From: Reticulitermes lucifugus | Taxonomy: Eukaryota; Arthropoda; Insecta; Blattodea; Rhinotermitidae | Direction: 5' to 3' | DNA: 40,071 nucleotides | Assembly (NCBI GenBank): GCA_026260175.1 | Contig: JAKCWW010000426.1 | Coordinates: forward strand, 71,966-112,036 | In this document: positions 35,036 through 40,071 of the stretch, one piece after another | How positions within the stretch are numbered: position 1 is the stretch's first letter | Layout of the letters: each line of letters opens with the position of its first letter | Position numbers and translations under genes: made by a program | The notes under the pieces: model-generated | Told to the model about the DNA's origin: nothing | The model's input: only the letters and a program-made list of their open reading frames with translations | The model's database searches: none

Positions 35036-35144
35036 TGGGATATCACGCTGTACCTACTCTTGAAGAGTTAATGTCGTTTCGAAGTAGCTGCCTTCCTTCG
35101 AAACGTCAGTAACTCTTTAAGAGTAGACATGGTGTAACATCCCA
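35036..35144. repeat. Fold-back element, 49-bp inverted arms
   Basis: Arms 35036-35084 and 35096-35144 are inverted copies with about 39 of 49 positions paired and an 11-base spacer. Most differences are transitions. The right arm contains CTTCGAAACGTCAGTAACTC, the same GAAACGT-type motif found at 13077, 23186 and 23642. Confidence 0.8.
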
Positions 35145-36759
35145 CAAGATTTTAAAACTTAACCCTACACAAGTTTATAGTCCTGTGGAATGTAAATCCA
35201 CATATTTAAGCAGATGTGAAGCCATTAACAATCTGCATCGTGCCGTTTCCCAGAAGGCTGTGCCCTTAGTGCCTATTGCAGTGATAGCCTCAAACCTCAT
35301 TCAGCTGCATGTGGATCCTTTTTGCACGAGATTGTTCAATCGTGCTTTTAATGTCCGTACAGAAAATGGCGTTCGCACGCTCCGCTTTTTGAAATCCGAG
35401 TTCTGAGAATGTTGATTTCTTTGTTGAATAGAAATCGCGTGGACATAATTTGTTCCCCATTTATATTGCCACACAATGAGCGAAAAGCGCCCCGTCGGAT
35501 GACAGACACTTCACCAATCATGACGCACATTTAAGGTGCTGGAACGTAAAATTTTGAGGAAAAAGTTTGGAACGAGAACATTTTAGACAATAAGTACATG
35601 CAGAAATTTTATTATGATGAACTAATACATCTTTACGTACTCTAAACCAGAAAAAATGACCCAAGAGCATTAACTATTTAAAATATTCGTAGCACTTGCT
35701 GTAAGCGAAAGGAACATTCATTTTGCCCACGCAGTGTGTTGACGTGTTTTCTATGAGTCTCAGAGTATATCGCTAACAGCAATAACTAATAGGTCTCTCT
35801 AATGGAGAAGGACTTTTCTTTCTGTGAGGTAGAAAAAAGTGTTGCATATGCGTAATTTAGATGCGGTTTTCTAAAACTTTTTAATAGGGGATCCCCTAAA
35901 GTAAAAGTGAATTTGTGCCAATATTTAAAGCAGTTAGAGAGTAAATAAAATTTTATGAATTGGTCACGTCTGCAATCTGAAATTAACAGCAAGATTTTTA
36001 CACAAAAACAGTATTTTGATTTTTCCCGTTTTTATTTGTTTCTGTAACAGCACAAATCAGTTCCAAGCTTACGTGCTACAATTATTACTCGTCACGCTAC
36101 CCACAACAATTTATCGGCCATCTTGTGACAATTTAGCACACCTATAACAAGTTACTAGTAAGGGATAAGGACAAGAAAGTATCTAACAAATATTAACTCT
36201 TATTTACTAACTACGTGTTAGCCATGCTGCCTTCCCAAAGAATATTAGTGTGCAGTTCCAGTAGTGGCTAATTCAAATCACAACTCTGCCCAAAGAAAAG
36301 GCCTAGTCATATGAATAAAATTTGCGGCCTCGTCTTTCCCACGCTTCTGTAAAGGAAACCTCGCACAAGTAGAAAGCCATCTGGTATCTCCTGTGATACT
36401 CGCAGGAGGGCGTGCACTATTACGCAATGTAATAAAATTGTATAAATTGATATGTGGAATAAGTAGGCAAATTCCTATAATATTTAGCAGTTCAAAAACT
36501 CTTGTGTCTCTAACAAAAAAAAAAGAAGCAGATGTCAAACCGATTCGTAAGCTTTAGGACGCTCAAAATGTCCGATTTCGACTATCACACCTAATGGAAT
36601 AGTACAAAAAATTGCGTCTCCCCTCTAAATTGCTCGACAGTTTGAGAACTCCTCATATAGCTGAATGTCAGTCTTGAAATTTTCTTCGGTTTTCCCCAGT
36701 TGTAAAGAAAATACACGCTATAAATTAAGACGAAGGACGGCGCGCTTCCCCCGATCATG
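35145..36759. other. Unassigned DNA
   Basis: The frame at 35185-35406 (plus) is open for 73 codons but has no known domain. AT-rich remainder. Confidence 0.4.
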
Positions 36760-36769
36760 AAAGCCTTTA

Positions 36770-36845
36770 GTCTAACAACATCATTGGTTGGCCAACATGA
36801 TCACAACTTCTCTGGGTTCGATTCCTGCACAACCATCCAAACAAA
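36770..36845 (+). mobile_element. tRNA-like head with perfect B-box, probable SINE
   Basis: GGTTCGATTCC at 36815-36825 matches the Pol III B-box exactly. A weak A-box-like TTAGTCTAACAA lies about 45 bases upstream. There is no credible cloverleaf, so it is a SINE head rather than a tRNA gene. Confidence 0.4.
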
Positions 36846-38049
36846 GTCCCTCCTAAAGAAGTAGCTTCCCCACCAGCAGTAAAATTCCTTGATATAAACA
36901 CGTTAAGGCCAGCATCCAAGTCGCCAAACTTGCTGACATCAGCTAAAATATATAAAACACTCTTTCCACGTACCAAGCTTGGGTTCTGTAGGCAGGAATG
37001 CTTTGACGGAAAAGGGATTTCGAGTGTCTCGCTGTAGGTGCCTGTCTTCCAAGCATTGCAACAGCAGTGTTGACAAAATAAAAATTCAACCCTATTTCGC
37101 AATTGAAGACACTTACAGATTCATAATTCTAACTATATTTTTATAGACTTATCAACAAGAGTGCACAAATCCCGGGCGCCCGTTCGCCCAGGCAACTAAA
37201 TTTTGTACGGTGGCACTTAAAGTTTGAGGGTCCTCAGTATGGAACATACTTCATATCATCCTTCTGGAGCCTAGAACTTCGAGGTGGCTCCTACATATTT
37301 CGAGAATTTTCAGCATCCCCGCTTACCACTAAAAGAACCTTAAATTTAGGATATCCTGGCAATGTTAGCCAAGTTAAATGAAGTGAAAAGCTGTCCTTAC
37401 CGGCAATGTAATTCAGTCATTAGCGAATGGTTGTGTGCCCATTCCCTCTCTTTAATATTATCAGTCTACGAACTTACTACATCTAGTGTTGTAATATGTA
37501 ACGCATAATCCTTCTTACTTCACATTTCCTTCCGTCCTGTCTACCAGCAGTTCCTAGGAGACCATATAATTTCATAAACATGTCATAAACAATGCATATC
37601 AATCACTGATGCCACTTTTTTCCCGCAAGTTACGCCGTGCGGGGTGATGGATGTACTTGTGATTTGCCGGTGGCAGGTTCCATGGAAAAGCTGCTATCTC
37701 CGAAACAAACTCCCATCGCGTTTCATTAGGCAGAATAGAGTGCTCCTAATATGAATTCTGACCTTTGTGAAAACCTTAGATTTCACACATCTTAAGACTA
37801 ACAACCATACAAGATTTAATGCATATAAGCCTTATATTTATTGAAGCAGGATTAGGCGCCACGGAAATAGTGAGTTAATTATTCAATTAAGTATCAGTTA
37901 ATGGGGTATGTAAAAAAGACAAATGTGTATCATTTTAACTGTGACAAAAACAGTGTACAGTCAGTTCAAAACTTATATATTCATTTATGCATACCCAATC
38001 ACTCGTCCAGAAGAGTCCTACCGAGTGTGGCGAGTCTGAGTGTGATTGT
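36846..38049. other. Unassigned DNA
   Basis: No gene or classified repeat was recognised. A CGGGCGCCCG palindrome lies near 37174. Confidence 0.4.
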
Positions 38050-38113
38050 GAAGCCTCGATAATTAGGAGGCCCTGGCCCACTAGGGTCTGTTTTACCATT
38101 GCGGGGGGGGGGG
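38050..38113 (+). repeat. Second copy of the window-start repeat, with G11 run
   Basis: AAGCCTCGATAATTAGGAGG followed by CCCTGGCCCACTAGGGTCTG parallels positions 2-45. It ends before an 11-base G run (38103-38113) instead of an A-rich tail. Confidence 0.5.
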
Positions 38114-38838
38114 AATTTGTGCACAAATGTATCTGTCTAATTTTTTTCGAAGTTATGTCAGTTGTATATTCAGTATTTGGTAATTTTGTGGTTTTGTAGC
38201 TTCAGTATCTTTAATTTTTTACACACTTGTAGAGTTTATATTTCTTTGTGTGCTTGTTTAGATAACATATTACTTAGTTATCTGGATGGTTGGTCACTAA
38301 TTATTACCTACACGTTTTTTCCCTCATGTAATTAGAAAGTCCTCAGCTGGACAAATTGCAGAGTGCCTCACACCGGGGTCGCAACTGAAGGCTCTCCGTG
38401 GGTTGAGCAGCTGTGAGGGACGTGAACCCATCAGGCCTGTCAACCCTTAAAGCAGTCAGAGCGAAGTCACGGTAATTATGACCGTTCTACTAAGTGTGCA
38501 GTACAAGGCCGCATATCAAGATATCCCAAGCAAGGTTCTGGCGTAGGAGTCATAGTTTTGTAATCGCATGTGATGTCGACAGAAACTATTACCTGCTTCA
38601 ACAAGGCAAGTCAAAGCGGAATAACAATTAGCTACGTCTAGTGCGGCTGACGCGATGTAGTCTGCACGACTGATACATACACTACCAGATTCGTGTTTCA
38701 TGCGGATAAAATGCATTGGCAAAATTTTGACTTTGTGAGATAGTCCTACTTTGTTTATTTTAAAGCATGTGTACGATTTAACTCATGTATTGATAATGGT
38801 GAATGTTGTGCCGCAGCGGTCCGACTACACTGTAGCTG
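38114..38838. other. Unassigned DNA
   Basis: A GC-richer stretch at 38370-38450 (CACACCGGGGTCGCAACTGA and onward) looks like a further dispersed repeat but could not be classified. Confidence 0.35.
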
Positions 38839-38869
38839 TTGTTCACTGTAGCTACACTACAGTGAACAA
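38839..38869. repeat. Perfect 13-bp hairpin
   Basis: TTGTTCACTGTAG, loop CTACA, CTACAGTGAACAA. It ends immediately beside the target-site duplication of SINE-A copy a. Confidence 0.95.
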
Positions 38870-38881
38870 CCACTGAAGCTT

Positions 38882-39159
38882 TTTTTGTGATGAAGGGCCA
38901 CGCAGCAGATGATACGGACCCACTGCAGCCTTGAGACTTATTGTGCAACTCTGTGATGAAGATGATTAGTTTTTTCTGTTTTCCTTATAATGGAGCACCG
39001 GTGGAATGAACTTGACAAGGGAAAACCGAATTACTTGGGGAGAAACCTGTCCCAGTGCCAATTTGTCCACCACAAATCCCACATGGACTGACCCGGGATT
39101 GAACCCGGGCCTCCTTGGTGAAAGACCGGCGACTAACCGCCTGAGCCATGGCATGGACC
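38882..39159 (-). mobile_element. SINE-A copy a, full length with target-site duplication
   Basis: A roughly 280-bp tRNA-derived SINE on the minus strand. The A-box TGGCTCAGGCGG is at 39137-39148 and the B-box GGTTCAATCCC at 39095-39105; both are excellent. The element ends in CATCACAAAAA. It is flanked by the perfect direct repeat CCACTGAAGCTT (38870-38881 and 39160-39171). This is the best preserved SINE in the window and the reference for copies b, c and d. The 65-codon minus-strand frame inside it is a SINE artefact. Confidence 0.85.
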
Positions 39160-39171
39160 CCACTGAAGCTT

Positions 39172-39963
39172 AGTCAGCTTTAAACAAATTAATAAACAAC
39201 TACATTACTAAACTGCCTCTTCGGGGGGGGGGTTGTGTTTTTAAAGAAGCGTTATTCTTCGAAGTAATACGATGTAATTAGTCTGTACCTATATTCGTTA
39301 TTGAATAGTTTGCCTTTCAACTAATGAGGGACATGGTGAGGTATTGTGTCAGTTAACAATTTAAATTCCACAGGAACCTTATGTTTACGTACCACCTACT
39401 CTAACCTTAAGGGAGTCTGCATTTTGTCACGCATTTTAGGTTTGGGTTTGTTTTGACTGTCGCTATAAATACTGATTATTTACCTGAGCGGTATTAACCG
39501 ACTTGCTTTCATAATGGACACAGACTGTGTTCTATCCGCAGCAGGAACCAAGGCTTATATATAATTTTGATGAACCCCAGCCTTAAGTAGCTAGTGTTCG
39601 CCCAGTGGAATGTCGGACTGCTGGCTAGAAGTCAGTAAACCTAAGCAAAAAGAAGGTCCAGCGACCGGCCAAATCGATCAAGGTTATCTGTTGTTTTCCT
39701 CAGAAAATGCTGCGTTCGTATCTCAAATGCCCGTTGCATTGCATGCTTCTCTGTACCCGTCCCAAAATTAATACCAAAATCTGTACGTAACGCAGACCTT
39801 CATACACAGAAGTCAACAAAATTCAGCCCAAATGTTGAACTTGTTTCTTCTGTCGCATACTCAAACAGTCCACCTTGCTTCCAAACTGCTTTTAACATAG
39901 GATGGGCCGTCAAAATTAGGAAACCTCCAGAGTAGTAAATTTGTTTCCACTCTTACTTTTTTC
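39172..39963. other. Unassigned DNA with G10 run
   Basis: It holds a run of ten G at 39223-39232. No coding segment was recognised. Confidence 0.4.
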
Positions 39964-40071
39964 ACAGGAGATTGGAGAAGACTATATAACGAGGAACTTA
40001 ATGATCTATACTCATCACCAAATATTGTTCGGGTGATCAAATCGAGAAGAATGAGGTGGGCGGGGTATGTA
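39964..40071 (+). pseudogene. Family E: non-LTR reverse transcriptase C-terminal fragment, runs off the window
   Basis: It is open for 36 codons: TGDWRRLYNEELNDLYSSPN, then IVRVIKSRRMRWAGYV. This is the least damaged family E segment here and has no stop in view. Similarity begins abruptly at TTTTTTCACAG|GAGATTGG, which is either a 5' truncation or, less likely, a splice-acceptor-like junction. The remainder lies to the right, outside the window. Confidence 0.8.

Noticed and set aside
36770-36845. tRNA gene
   Set aside because: The B-box is perfect but no acceptor or anticodon stems can be formed, so a SINE head is more likely.

Overview
This is eukaryotic, AT-rich, intergenic or intronic DNA dominated by decayed mobile elements. 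No long intact gene is visible: open frames are short and stop-rich. Insect origin is inferred from recognisable insect-type non-LTR retrotransposon fragments, tRNA-derived SINEs and hAT remnants. The particular repeat types look like those I associate with cockroaches or termites (Blattodea), but that is recall, not a search result.

Layout. 1-80: 3' end of a retroposon with an A-rich tail, repeated at 38050. 1355-1722: minus-strand 3' fragment of an RTE-like/endonuclease-RT element (family E). 2400-3320: a SINE head, then a SINE-C copy between two TA tracts. 3320-12830: mostly unassigned, with a hAT-like end near 6540 and a 17-bp triplicate at 8939. 12830-13135: inverted repeat. 13735-14475: degenerate 29-bp minisatellite split by a SINE-B copy with a 14-bp target-site duplication. 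16790-20665: SINE-A copies, a broken hAT transposase (ZMYM1-like) and a SINE-D-like element. 21040-21400: another family E fragment. 22500-24110: SINE-A relic, two loci with a shared GAAGATG...CCGAAAC motif, and the best host-gene candidate, a minus-strand first exon encoding a signal peptide (24093-23995). 24519-25029: hAT-like end next to a hAT-like MITE. 30620-31020: two family E fragments. 31125-33045: a SINE-C copy split by a 5'-truncated LINE carrying a 16-bp target-site duplication. 34350-39170: SINE-C, a fold-back repeat, a tRNA-like head, and a full-length SINE-A with a 12-bp duplication. 39964-40071: a family E fragment running off the window.

How it fits together. There is no operon or pathway here. 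The informative content is the order of insertion: the LINE is younger than its host SINE-C, and SINE-B is younger than the minisatellite. The five family E fragments are all C-terminal, four of them on the minus strand. I found no convincing CRISPR array, defence system or new multi-gene system.
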